64,000 nt of DNA from Monodelphis domestica (taxonomy: Eukaryota > Chordata > Mammalia > Didelphimorphia > Didelphidae). Shown here piece by piece: positions 1 through 10,330 of this stretch (position 1 is its first letter; each line of letters starts with the position of its first letter). The notes under the pieces are model-generated. The model saw only the letters and a program-made list of their open reading frames with translations. It had not been told where the DNA came from and ran no database searches. Location of the stretch: assembly GCF_027887165.1 (NCBI RefSeq), contig NC_077227.1:72227271-72291270 (forward strand), written 5' to 3'. The position numbers and the translations under genes are program-made.

Positions 1-547
1 AACTGGAAGAGAGAAAATCTGGACTGTACCTTCCAGCTGACCTGAGGATTGGAGTGAGATTGATATGCTCTGGGTTTGTCGAGAGTGGACCTCTTCTCCC
101 CAGAGACTGATATTATCACAGCACAGGAGGGTATCAATAACCCTGCCTGTCACATCTACTGGATCCATGACTAAGAATAAGATTATCAACTTTTCTGAGT
201 CTTAATTCTCTTATCCTAAAATGGGAATGATTCAGCATATATCATCATGCATACACATAGAGAGACCATTTTTGAATCATGACATAGGTTCAGGTCCTGC
301 CTTTTGTCATAAACTAGCTGTATGAGCCTAGACAAATCTCTTTTCCTCTAAGAGCAATGGGCAACTTCCCAACATGATAAGTGGCAAAGAGGTGACTGAC
401 TGCATTGGCAGAGGAAATTCCTCATAAGGAGAATTTTTAAGATCATAGAACTAGTCAAAAAAGATTATGTCAACACATACCCCATAAGGCTACTGTTAGG
501 CTGAGGTGAAATAATGTGGGTAATGTATTTTATAAGCATCTATATGG

Positions 548-737
548 TACAGTAGTGGATAGACCTAGCCTCAGACTAGCTGTGACCCTGAACAAGTCAC
601 TTCACCCTGTTTGCCTCAGTTATTCATCTGTAAAATAAGAGAAGGAAATAGCAAATCACTCCAATATCTTTACCAAGAATACTTCAAATGGGATCATAAA
701 GAGTCTGACACAACTGAAACAAATGAACAACAAAAGG
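548..737 (+). mobile_element. MAR1-type SINE, 5'-incomplete
   Basis: It shows the tRNA-derived marsupial SINE pattern: the phrase TGTGACCCTGAACAAGTCAC, then TTTGCCTCAGTT-TCATCTGTAAAAT, a GAAGGAAATAGCAAA stretch and the GACACAACTGAAACAA tail. The 5' head is short or missing. Confidence 0.8.
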
Positions 738-1568
738 TATTTTGCAATTTTAAAAAATCAATCACAATTGTTAGCTAACAGATTAATAACTCTATTAAAA
801 AAGGAAATAGCCTACTTCTGGGGGATATCTTGTATAATCCATACTCTGCAGTCTCTTCAAGTCTAAAATAGACCTATGTCACCAGGGGCAATCAACAAAC
901 ATTCATGGCTTAGAGTCTTAGAGTTTCTTCTGCTTAATATTAGTAGAGACAACTGGCTTCTGAGTCAGGAAGACCTAGATTCAAGTCCTATCTCTGATAA
1001 ATACTGATTGACTGATACTTAAGTAAATCATCTAACTCATCAATCATAGGCTAGAAATTGAAGAAAAAATCTAAACTACATTGGGAGAAGGAGTTTCCTC
1101 TCTAGGGTTTCCCTCCATCATTGAAATCATAGGTCCAATAAAAGAGAAGGAGGGTATTGAATAATGTACCTTCCTTCCCAGGTTGTCGTGAGGAGCCAAT
1201 AAAATAATGCATCTAAAGGTGTCTATAAACCTTCAAACATTGTATAAATGTGAAAAATGTTTTCCTTAAGTACCAGATTAGAAAAAAGTAAGAATTACTA
1301 AACAAAGAATCAGAAATTATGTTGATGGTTTCTACTCTCTCATTTTCATCTTCTAGGACTGACCAGAAGCTTAACAGATTGTAGTATGACCATATTATAG
1401 ATCTAGAATGGGAAGTGATATAGCAAGTAATTTAGGCCAACTCCCTCATTTTACAGATGAAGAAACTCAAACCCAGAAGGATGAAGGGGTTCAATCAATT
1501 TGAAATGCAGGTCATCTGGGGCTGCCAGGAGGCACAGAAGATAACATGCCAGGTCTAGAGATGGGGTG

Positions 1569-2130
1569 GGAAAGAGACACAGACAGACAGAGAGACAGAG
1601 ACAGAGACAGAGAGATAGAGAGACAGAGACAGAGAGACAGAGACAGAGAGGAGAAGAAGAAGAAGAAGAAGAAGAAGAAGAAGAAGAAGAAGAAGAAGAA
1701 GAAGAAGAAGAAGAAGAAGAAGAAGAAGAAGAAGAAGAAGAAGAAGAAGAAGAAGAAGAAGAAGAAGAAGAAGAAGAAGAAGAAGAAGAAGAAGAAGAAG
1801 AAGAAGAAGAAGAAGAAGAAGAAGAAGAAGAAGAAGAAGAAGAAGAAGAAGAAGAAGAAGAAGAAGAAGAAGAAGAAGAAGAAGAAGAAGAAGAAGAAGA
1901 AGAAGAAGAAGAAGAAGAAGAAGAAGAAGAAGAAGAAGAAGAAGAAGAAGAAGAAGAAGAAGAAGAAGAAGAAGAAGAAGAAGAAGAAGAAGAAGAAGAA
2001 GAAGAAGAAGAAGAAGAAGAAGAAGAAGAAGAAGAAGAAGAAGAAGAAGAAGAAGAAGAAGAGAAGTATGGAAGGAAGGAAGGAAGGAAGGAAGGAAGGA
2101 AGGAAGGAAGGAAGGAAGGAAGGAAGGAAG
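1569..2130 (+). repeat. Compound microsatellite: GACAGA, then (AAG)~137, then (GAAG)15
   Basis: A degenerate AGACAG/GAGACA block (about 1569-1651) leads into an uninterrupted AAG/GAA trinucleotide tract from about 1652 to 2061, roughly 137 perfect units with no substitution seen. After GAGAAGTATG come fifteen perfect GAAG units (2071-2130). Long poly-Lys, poly-Glu and poly-Ser open frames here are by-products. The host gene would transcribe the CTT/TTC strand. Confidence 0.98.
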
Positions 2131-2351
2131 TATTCTTTTCCATGCTCACCTGGATGTATCCCAGCCTGTGAAAAAATGTTATTTCCTAGACCAGAAAAGT
2201 TGACTTACAGAGTGTCAGAAAGTTGCTTACTCGACTACTAAAAGGCAACTTGTCATATATAGCTAACCTGGTTCAAAAGCATTAACTGTGGAGCCAGGGA
2301 CTGCTTTCATATAGATGAACATTATAGCATGGCAAGCTAGAGGCATTATTT

Positions 2352-2615
2352 AGGATAGCTAGGTGGTGTGGTGCAGTTGATGGTGTGTTGGGCTTGGAAT
2401 CAGGTATACTCATTTTCCTGAGTTCAAATCTGGCCTCAAACACTTACTAGCTTTGTGACCCTGGGCAAATCATTTAACCTTGTTTGCCTCAGTTCTTCAT
2501 CTATAAAATGTGGTGAAGGAAATGGCAAACCATTCCAGTATCTTTGCCAAGAAAATCTCAAATAGGGTCACAAAGATTCAGACCCAACTGAAAAGATTCA
2601 ACAACAAAAACAATG
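2352..2615 (+). mobile_element. MAR1-type SINE, near full length
   Basis: It has a tRNA-like head (TAGCTAGGTGGTGTGGTGCAG), a box-B-like GAGTTCAAATC, the core ending in CAGTATCTTTGCCAAGAAAA and an AACAACAAAAACAA tail. This is the most complete plus-strand copy in the left part of the window. Confidence 0.88.
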
Positions 2616-3484
2616 AAAGGATTCTATGAGCCATTGGAAGTTAGTCCAATACAGTCAAAATGTTAGTCAAAAGTCTAATAAACATAACAAAAGATAAAAG
2701 ATAGAAGTGGAGTAGCAGCAGAGTTCAACTAAATAAAATTATTAGTTATTGACCTGTATTCCTGCTGCTTTAAACCTGATTTTAATGTTATTATTAATTT
2801 TTATATTTTTTCTAGATTACATGTATATACAATTTTTAGTAATTGTTTTATGACATTTTTCAATCCTTTTTTTCTCCCTCCCACCCTTCCATCTTCCCCA
2901 AAACAGCAGGTAATATGACATAGGTTGTACATGTGCTATCATGCTATACATAATTCCATGTTCCTCACACTGTAAAAGAATATACATATACATATATAAT
3001 TTCTATTAGAGAAAAATTGATAGAAGAAATGATACCTGCTTTTAGATCATACATCCCCTTCCAGGAATCCTATATTCCCATACTGGCCTGGCAGACAAGA
3101 TAGCTACACTTGATCTAGTCTACTATTTATAATTCTCTTGTAAGTTTTTTTTGTTGTTGTTGATTTTCTAGCTAGTAAGAAGGCACAAACCCTGGAATAT
3201 CATATCTTTGACCTTTTTATATTTCTTTGCCAATACTTGAAGATAATTCTGAGCTTTCCCATGATTGAAAATTGCAAAAAGCAATTATGGAAAGTCTTAG
3301 AAAAAACATACTTTTCATATTATTGCCCATCCCCTAAATCTGTTCTTTCCTTACCATCAACTTTATTTTACTGAAAGATGATAATCTGGCATCACTCTCA
3401 ATCCCTTTGAAGGCAGAGTTAGACAATTTCTACCAACAAGCTTAGGAAATTCTCAAGATAAGTGGATCCTTGGGCTTATTATCT

Positions 3485-3523
3485 ACCATACCATACCATA
3501 CCATATCATACCATACCATACCA
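3485..3523 (+). repeat. (CCATA)n pentanucleotide microsatellite
   Basis: About eight ACCAT/CCATA units lie in tandem, with one TCATA variant. Confidence 0.95.
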
Positions 3524-3992
3524 TTCAAATTTCCTTTGAAAAATTCCAGCTTGTCCCGTAGGCCACCAGTAGAAAGTTCACTTCTCCTCTAGGATTGTCA
3601 GATCTGAGTTTGAGAAGCTGTATTATCTAATTCAAGTCACTTCCTTGCTGCAATAGAATGTGCCAGCCTCCAAACAAGGAAATAGCAAGAATTTTTTCAA
3701 TAACACTTCTTTTCTTAAGGGTCTGCCATTTTGTATTCCTATGATTTACAACACGATTTATTTTTAGATGGCATCCTTCACAGCAAATACTGCCACATGT
3801 GAGTCAGTTATGAAGGGGGAAGATTTAAAAGTCAATCTGGAAGACATATTTATTTTCTCTCATTCTCTTTCCCTCTCGCATTGTGAGAGATTTCATATGG
3901 GACAATATAAAAATAAATTGCATTAAGTCCAATACCAGAAAAAATCCAGATAGCGAATATTTCTTTCAAACTACAGGGAGATATGAACTTAC

Positions 3993-4203
3993 CTCATTGC
4001 CCGGATGTGGACTGTGTGACCAGCTGCCTCACACACTTGCAAAGCTTCATTCAGACTAAAGCCCTCCATCCATATTCCACAGACAGATAATATTTGATCA
4101 TTTGGCTGAAGACTCCCTTCTCTGCTGACTGGTGAACCTGACATGATTTCCAGAACATAAATGCCCTGTACTTCACCTTCAGGTCCTCCTTTTAGCTTTA
4201 ACC
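3993..4203 (-). CDS. Exon: body of a PTPN13-PDZ5-like domain
   Basis: This 211-bp exon (acceptor TTACTGTAG, donor ATGAG/GTAAGT) enters in phase 1 and leaves in phase 2. It encodes a nearly whole PDZ domain: LKLKGGPEGEVQGIYVLEI, SGSPVSREGSLQPNDQILSV, WMEGFSLNEALQVCE, and the closing strand HTVHIRAMR. Length, the GxP and Gly-x-Leu-xxx-Asp-xx-Leu spacing and the final basic residue fit a PDZ. Among family members it is closest in layout to PDZ5 of PTPN13 (GIYVLEI against the VVYISDI type, same helix B placement). Human FRMPD2 has three PDZ domains and, as I recall, none of this type; human PTPN20 has no PDZ. The consensus donor shows that coding sequence continues to the left of 3993. No stop is reached. 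Confidence 0.88.
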
Positions 4204-5644
4204 CTACAGTAATGAAATGGAAAAGAAGTAAATTTTAAATTTGCAGAACTACACCATGACTAAGAATACAGAAAAAGGCAAGACAGGGAGGATAAAAAGT
4301 GCAGAAGGGATCCTCTAATGAAGAACCCAGATAAAGAACAGGGCGACATAGAGAAATAACCTTTGGGGACATCTCAGTTCACTGTTAGTCATCTTTGATA
4401 AGAGCTGAGCATGCTGATAGGGAAGGCTCAGAGCACTTCTACTTGTTCAGAGGTGCAAAATTTGGTCATTTGTCTCTTTTTCAAAGTGTCTCAGTATTTC
4501 CACATCCACCTCTTCATTACTGATGATATCTCCAATTCTTAGGATTTAAACCCCTCTCCATGGTTAATTTAAAGGATACAGTGACCCATTGTGATAGAAA
4601 AATAATATGATAGGGAAAAGAATATTTTTCACATATAATAGATATAAATATGGCCTGTGATTTTTAATTTCTCTCAAAACAGTCAAGGGAAATAATAATG
4701 TACAAGAATGGCCTCAATCACACAATACGATCCATGAAAAGCTGATAAAAGATGGTCAAGAAAATTTGCCAAAAAGAAGTTTCAGGGACTGGAGTATGAA
4801 GAAGTACAAACTATAGACAAAAAGCTGCTAAGAATAAGTGTATCTAGTTGTGAGAGTTGGTTTAGAGACTATCTTCCCCACTAGTGAGGATGTATTGTGT
4901 ATTAGAAATTAAGTAGTTTCCTATGTCACAGAGAAATTGAGTTTTCAGGGTTCATTTTCAGACATATAAAAGAGAACTCTTTCTAAGACACTTCCCTTCT
5001 CATCTTTTTATTCTTCCCCTACTGTCTCATAGACAATTTTGAAACCTGTCCATTCACTTTGCATTTAACTTCCTCCATTCTTCTTCACACTTTCATATAA
5101 ATTTCCCTGCTCCTCACTATACTACTAATCTTTCTGGGTCTCAGGTTCTTTATATATAGAATGAGAGGATCAGACTAGATCAGAAAAGGGTCTACAACAG
5201 CTCTAATGTTCTAAGACCATATGATAACAGTCAAGGGGGAAAGGGACTAAGTTATTCCATATAATAGCAAATAGTACAGGGCTCTGTCCTTGGTTCTGAA
5301 AGAGCCACAACAACAGACATAGTTCTTGTCCTTATGGAGTTTATAATCAAATAGAAAGATGGGATATTGCTATACAATATACTATGGAATAGAATATTAT
5401 AAAATGCTTTCAGGATCTGAAAATTGTAATAGCCCACTCCCAAATACATATTAGGCTATTAATAAATGCTTATTCATGATTAATTTCTATTGAAAGGATC
5501 AAGGAAAGCTTCATTCTAGGAACACATGACATTTGGACTAAACCTTAAATGATGGGTAGGATTTCAACAGCAAGAAATTAGAGGAGAGGAAGCACACAAT
5601 TGCATAGAGTAGAGACTAAAATATATAGGGTGGAAATAAGCATT

Positions 5645-5885
5645 CACTAAATGCCTAAAATGCACCTGGCACTGTGCTAAACACTTTAGAAATATCATAT
5701 TTGAATCTTACAACAACTCTGTCAGGTAGGTTCTACTATTATTCCATTTTGAAGTTGAAGAAAGTGAGGCAAGTAGAGATTAAATGACTTGCTTAGAGTC
5801 ACACAGCTAGTAATTGTCTAAGACTAGATTTCAACTCGGGTCTTTCAGACCCCATGCCTAGGTCTTTACCCACTGTGTCACCTAG
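5645..5885 (+). mobile_element. MIR (core-SINE) copy
   Basis: It reads in the classic MIR order: CACCTGGCACTGTGCTAA, a TTACAACAACTCTGTCAGGTAGG stretch, then CTTAGAGTCACACAGCTAGTAA and a box-B-like 3' end before CCACTGTGTCACCTAG. It is diverged and old, as MIRs are in all therians. Confidence 0.85.
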
Positions 5886-7849
5886 AAATCTCTGTGCCAT
5901 CTACATATCTGAGGTACCTAAATCAGTAAGTTACTGTGAGACTTAATGCAATAATACATTCAATGTATTCTTCAAATTTTAAAACACTTTGAAAATGTTA
6001 TAATTCATATCAGAACAGAACAGAACATTAAGCTTCATTTTGTTAAAATTTTAAGTTTTATTGATGTTTATTATTATTGTTGTTTTTACATCACATTACT
6101 TTCCAAAGTAACTTTTTCCCTCCTTCACACCTAGTCCCAGATTTGATCCTTCACTTACACTAAAAGCAGTGAATCCAAAACGACCGATACAATGATTGTT
6201 TCCAGTTATTTATTCAATAGTTTACCTTACTCCTGAGAGGAGAGTCATGTGTTGGGGGGGGGGCATTTTTCCAACTGCTTAATTGTACAAAGGAATAAAC
6301 TAAGGTCCAGATAGGGTGGAGCAACTTGTCTAAGGTCTTGGAATTGATTCCATCTTAGAAGAATCAACTTCATTACATCAATTACCACCTATTTATTGAA
6401 AGACAACTACGTGCAAAGAATTTACTGAGAATTAATGGATAGTCTTCCAGGATATTAATGATAAAAAAGAGACAGGGACTAATATCTGAGGATAGGATAA
6501 TAGATGACAAATTACACTTAACATAGAGAGGTAAATGCTTTTGTTCTCCAAGGAGTGATGTAAAGAAGAGGTAGAGTCAAGAAATATCACTTGTAACTTT
6601 AAAGAGATTCACAAAAAGCTTGTACCGTGTTGATTAGTTTGGAGGACAAAAGGAAGAGACGATTTCCTAGCAAGTAGGAATGTTAGCAAGGAAATAGAAA
6701 ATGTTGAGTACCACAGCCTAAACAGAAAGCCTTGAGAAGAAAGCTGGGGTTTTCTTTTAAACCCCAATCCAGAAGAGAGGCTTAAGGACTAGTGCCGAAC
6801 TTGGCTAGAGATAAATTCATCTGCTCAGCCTGAGTTATAGTCAAGAAATTATGAGAAAATCACACCCAGGAGATACTTGGGCATACAAGAGGGAAGGGGA
6901 AAGCATTCATCTTGAATTTACATCCACTCATTTCTCTTCCAGAATGAAAATAAACAGCTCAAGTTCTCAGCCTCCCGGCAGCTCCAAAGTTGTGATAACA
7001 GTGATAGATGTGCTTCATTGCCTTATTCATTAACTGCCCTAACCTTGAAGCCTTGGAAAAGGTATACCAAGGAAGCAGGTCCTAATTCTGAGAATATTTC
7101 AAACCAGACTTCACAACTTTATGGTTTTGACTCCTCCCCATTTTAAAAATTGATCATTTTTGTCATATTCTATATATATTATAATCATCTCCTAGTATAC
7201 TTCCCAAAAAATAAGCAAAACCAACTAACAAAGCAACCCAGTCTGAAAATGTATAAGACATTTTGTACCTATAGTCTCCTCTCTACAAAAAGAGAATTTT
7301 TTTAATGTGTGGAAGGTTGACAATGGATAAATATCACTGGATTTGTGTTAAGGCAATCTGAATTTAAGTCCTGTATCTGTCACTTGATAACTGGGAAGGA
7401 CAAGCTCTTCTCAGACCTTATTATACCCATAAGTGTCAGGAAAATGCTGCTACTTTCTCTATTAACTTCTGAATAACAGATTAACCTATTAACCTAGGAT
7501 GGTTGTAATGAAAGACCTATGAAACCACAAAGTGGTAATACTAGATGTGAATTGCTATAGTTATAACTATTGCTACTAGTAAAATATTAATAAGGGGAGG
7601 CAGGAAACAAGATGACATTATGGACTTTTTTCCTGTCTTTAATATAAAAGATTTGGAAAATCATAAATTAAGCACCTACTGATGTTTGTACATTCTTTAT
7701 TTCTACATTCTGCCTTTTAGAACCTATTTAAATATCTGGTTGTTGTTGTTGTTTTTTCAATAAGGCTAGTGAGGGCAGACAAAAGCTAAACAACTTATTC
7801 CTAAGGAAGGGAAGGCTAAATGCTTGTGGAAGTAGGGGTAGTGATAGGG

Positions 7850-8100
7850 AATAAGAATTTCTATAGCACTTGCTATGTACCAGGAACTGTTCTAAGTTAA
7901 GCTTTTCATATATTTCCTCATTTGAGTCTTAAAACATCCTGTGAGGTAATTGCTTTATCATACCCATTTTATAGTTGAGAAAACTGAGAAATCAGAATTT
8001 AAGTGACTTGTTCAGGATCACACAGCTAGTAAATGGCTAAGGCTAGACTCAGGACTTAGTAACTCCAAAGCCAGTGTTCAGTGCACTGCACCACTTAGGT
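7850..8100 (+). mobile_element. MIR copy
   Basis: It contains CTATGTACCAGGAACTGTTC, a CCTGTGAGGTAATTGC segment, GGATCACACAGCTAGTAAATG and a 3' end in TGCACTGCACCACTTAGG. Confidence 0.85.
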
Positions 8101-8233
8101 GTGTGAATGAGTAAGTACTATTTATTCTTTTTCATCACTGTGGGCTACTCGTCATACTGCTAAATATTAATAATTATGATCATTATTAATTGCTAGCATT
8201 TGTAAAGTATCTATTAATTGCCAGGTACCATGG

Positions 8234-8998
8234 TGAAGATTAAATTAATTCTCCCTTGATTGTGAAAATTAAATTAACTCTTCACTGCCCAATTTTTAGA
8301 TTTAATCACCAAAAGTGCAAACACCCCCACTTTACACTTGAGTGGGGGAGATTTGTGATCCACGTGTGTGATAGTGGGTGATGAATCAAAATTGACTTAC
8401 TGCCCCCTGGGCAGTCCTAAGAAAAGTTGGAGCTGTAATTAGTACATGTAAAAGTGGAGGAAGGCACAGGAAGTGATGCAAAAGAAGTGCCTTTAAAAAG
8501 GAGTTACAACTTCCTGTGGGGAGTTCTTCTGGAGCTTGGAATTCAAATTAGAGGTTGATAAAGAATCTGCTTACTGGACCTAATACCTTGGTCTTGGTGA
8601 GACTGTTCTTAGATCTCTCCCTTTGAACTGAAATGTGGTGAGTGACAGACTGACTCCTTTCCTGGATTTTCTGAAGGGACTAACCTCAGGAGAGACCTAC
8701 TCTTTTGAGAGAGGCTCCCTGCATTCCCAGGTCCTTGACTCAAAAACTAAGGCCTCTCTGGCTAAGGACTAATTAGCCCTGCCTGGGTTGACCCAGGGGC
8801 CAGAGCAAAATACTTAGTGTGTAGGCCAGATATCTTAGCCTATCCTCTCTCTGATTTCTTACTTCACTCTTTCTATATTTTATAAATAAATTGTTAAAAT
8901 AAATATCTTTGGAATTAATTAAATTCCTGGCAATCCTATTCTCAAATAATCCAGTCCAACCTTTTATAAAAACCCCTCACATTTTCTATCCATTACAC
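8234..8998 (+). mobile_element. Probable solo LTR inserted in a MIR
   Basis: About 765 bp of sequence interrupts a MIR whose two halves (about 8165-8233 and 8999-9205) are otherwise contiguous. The insert has LTR-like layout: a start near TGAAGATTAA, a TATA-like CTTTAAAAAGG near 8491, AATAAA signals near 8883-8905 and an end in TTACACA. A GTGA appears on both sides and may be part of the target duplication. Which retroviral family it belongs to cannot be told here, and no internal genes are present. Strand is given from the TATA to AATAAA order. Confidence 0.55.
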
Positions 8999-9834
8999 AG
9001 TGATAAATACTTTACAAATATTATCTCATTTGATCCTCACAAGAACCCTGCCAGATAGATGCTGTTTTATACCTGAAGAAACTGAGGTGAACAGAAGTTA
9101 GATTGACTTTTCCAAGGTCACATAACTGGTATATGAGGCAGTATTTGAGTTCATGTCATCATGACTTCAGACTTAGTGCTCTGTTTATTCACTGCACCAT
9201 CTAGTTATATCATTTCTGGAGTAGTATCCAACAGATGCCAAGAATAAAGACATTCTCAGCTGCTTTCTAACTTAGGATCACAGAACCATAAAATCATAGG
9301 CTTAGATTTGGGAAGGACCTTAGAGGCCATTAGTCCTCATTTTTTAAGTGAGAAAACTGAAGCCCAGGGAAATTAAGTGAATTGTTCAGTCAGACAAATA
9401 GTAATTGGCAGAGTGGAGATTTGAAGCCAGGTCCTCTGACTGAATCACTTCTCTCCTATTCCTTTGCTAAACAGAAATACAACATATGTAATAAATATCA
9501 AGTTGTTACAACTAGGCACCCACAGGTTTCCTCTAGTATCTTTCTAGTCACAGCCAGAGTATCTCAGTAATTACAACTAGAAATACCTCCGTATCCTATT
9601 TCTAATACCATTTACTGCAACTAGAAATATCTCCAAGATTATCTCTTCATTACACATAACTGAATCTGCCCTAGCATATTTGTCCTAAGAAATAAATTAT
9701 CTCATGCTATCATAACCCTTTAAAGTTTAGCAGCCAAAGGAATTCATTGAATCATATTTAGGAAAATTGTCCATTTAGAATTCTGATTGCTGGTGAGTTG
9801 AGTTAACTGCTTAAAGCCAGTAATATTAATAATA

Positions 9835-10070
9835 GACAATATTCATTTAAGGCTTTAAAGTTCACAAAACGCTTTACTAGATTTACTCATTTGAATCTTA
9901 CAACAACCTGTCAAGCACTAGCAGTTTATTATCCCCATTTCACAGATAAGGTAAAGGAAGTTCCAAGAGAATCATTAACTTGCTCACAATCACAGAACTA
10001 TTAATGTTTGCATCAGGATTCAGATCCTGTTCTAACTGGCTCTCAGTCCAGGATGCTATCTGTTACCCCA
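9835..10070 (+). mobile_element. MIR copy
   Basis: It shows ATTCATTTAAGGCTTTAAAG, TTACAACAACCTG, CACAGATAAGG and ACTTGCTCACAATCACAGAA in MIR order. It ends about 90 bp from the PDZ5-like exon. Confidence 0.75.
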
Positions 10071-10161
10071 TGTCGTCTCTCTTGATACCTAGAAAAGACA
10101 TAATACTATTGAAGTAAGCTCTTCCCAAGTAGAGCTATGTTTTCTATAAAGGTTCACCTAC

Positions 10162-10330
10162 CGAGCTGCCCATAACTATCTTTGAAAAGGGCTATTTCTG
10201 GTAAATCTTCTGGTCTGAGGAAAACTGAGGGGTCTTCCTTTGAGTCAGCCACCATGTTAAGTTCAGAAGAAACATCAGGCAGGAGGAGCATGTTGGTGTT
10301 GCCACAGGAGATCCCATTCTTTCCATTCCC
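10162..10330 (-). CDS. Exon: linker and first strand of a PTPN13-PDZ5-like domain
   Basis: This 169-bp exon (acceptor TTGTTTTAG, donor CTCG/GTAGGT) enters in phase 0 and leaves in phase 1. Only the phase-0 frame is open across the whole exon; the other two frames contain stops. It encodes GNGKNGISCGNTNMLLLPDV, an acidic stretch, then LPEIALFKDSYGQLG. The last part aligns with the start of PDZ5 in PTPN13, where a Leu-Pro-Asp-Ile motif leads to the carboxylate-binding loop, and joins in phase to the next exon to give QLGLKLKGG. The three coding signals (frame, phase, domain continuity across the junction) agree. Protein sequence before the PDZ strand is not recognisable as a domain. Confidence 0.82.

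Larger units (their letters stand above)
1..3992. other. Intron or downstream region beyond the last visible exon
   Basis: This is intronic if the donor at 3993 is used. It contains a MAR1-type SINE (548-737), the AAG/GAAG simple-repeat block (1569-2130), a second MAR1-type SINE (2352-2615), short SINE scraps near 953-1033 and 1411-1475, and a CCATA pentanucleotide tract (3485-3523). The remainder is AT-rich unique sequence. A weak candidate exon at 30-142 (minus) is discussed among the findings. Confidence 0.8.
4204..10161. other. Intron between the two halves of the PDZ5-like domain
   Basis: This intron is 5.96 kb. It contains a fragment of the ~1-kb plus-strand repeat near 5490-5640, MIR copies (5645-5885, 7850-8100, and one split by an LTR-like insertion at about 8165-8233 and 8999-9205), another SINE-like piece (9300-9450) and a MIR (9835-10070). 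A run of nine G lies at 6257-6265. The stretches 4204-5480 and 5900-7840 show no coding or repeat signal that I can name. Confidence 0.8.

Noticed and set aside
1451..2241. Three overlapping 200-232-codon frames rich in Ser, Lys or Glu on both strands
   Set aside because: They are translations of the AAG/GAAG microsatellite in different frames.
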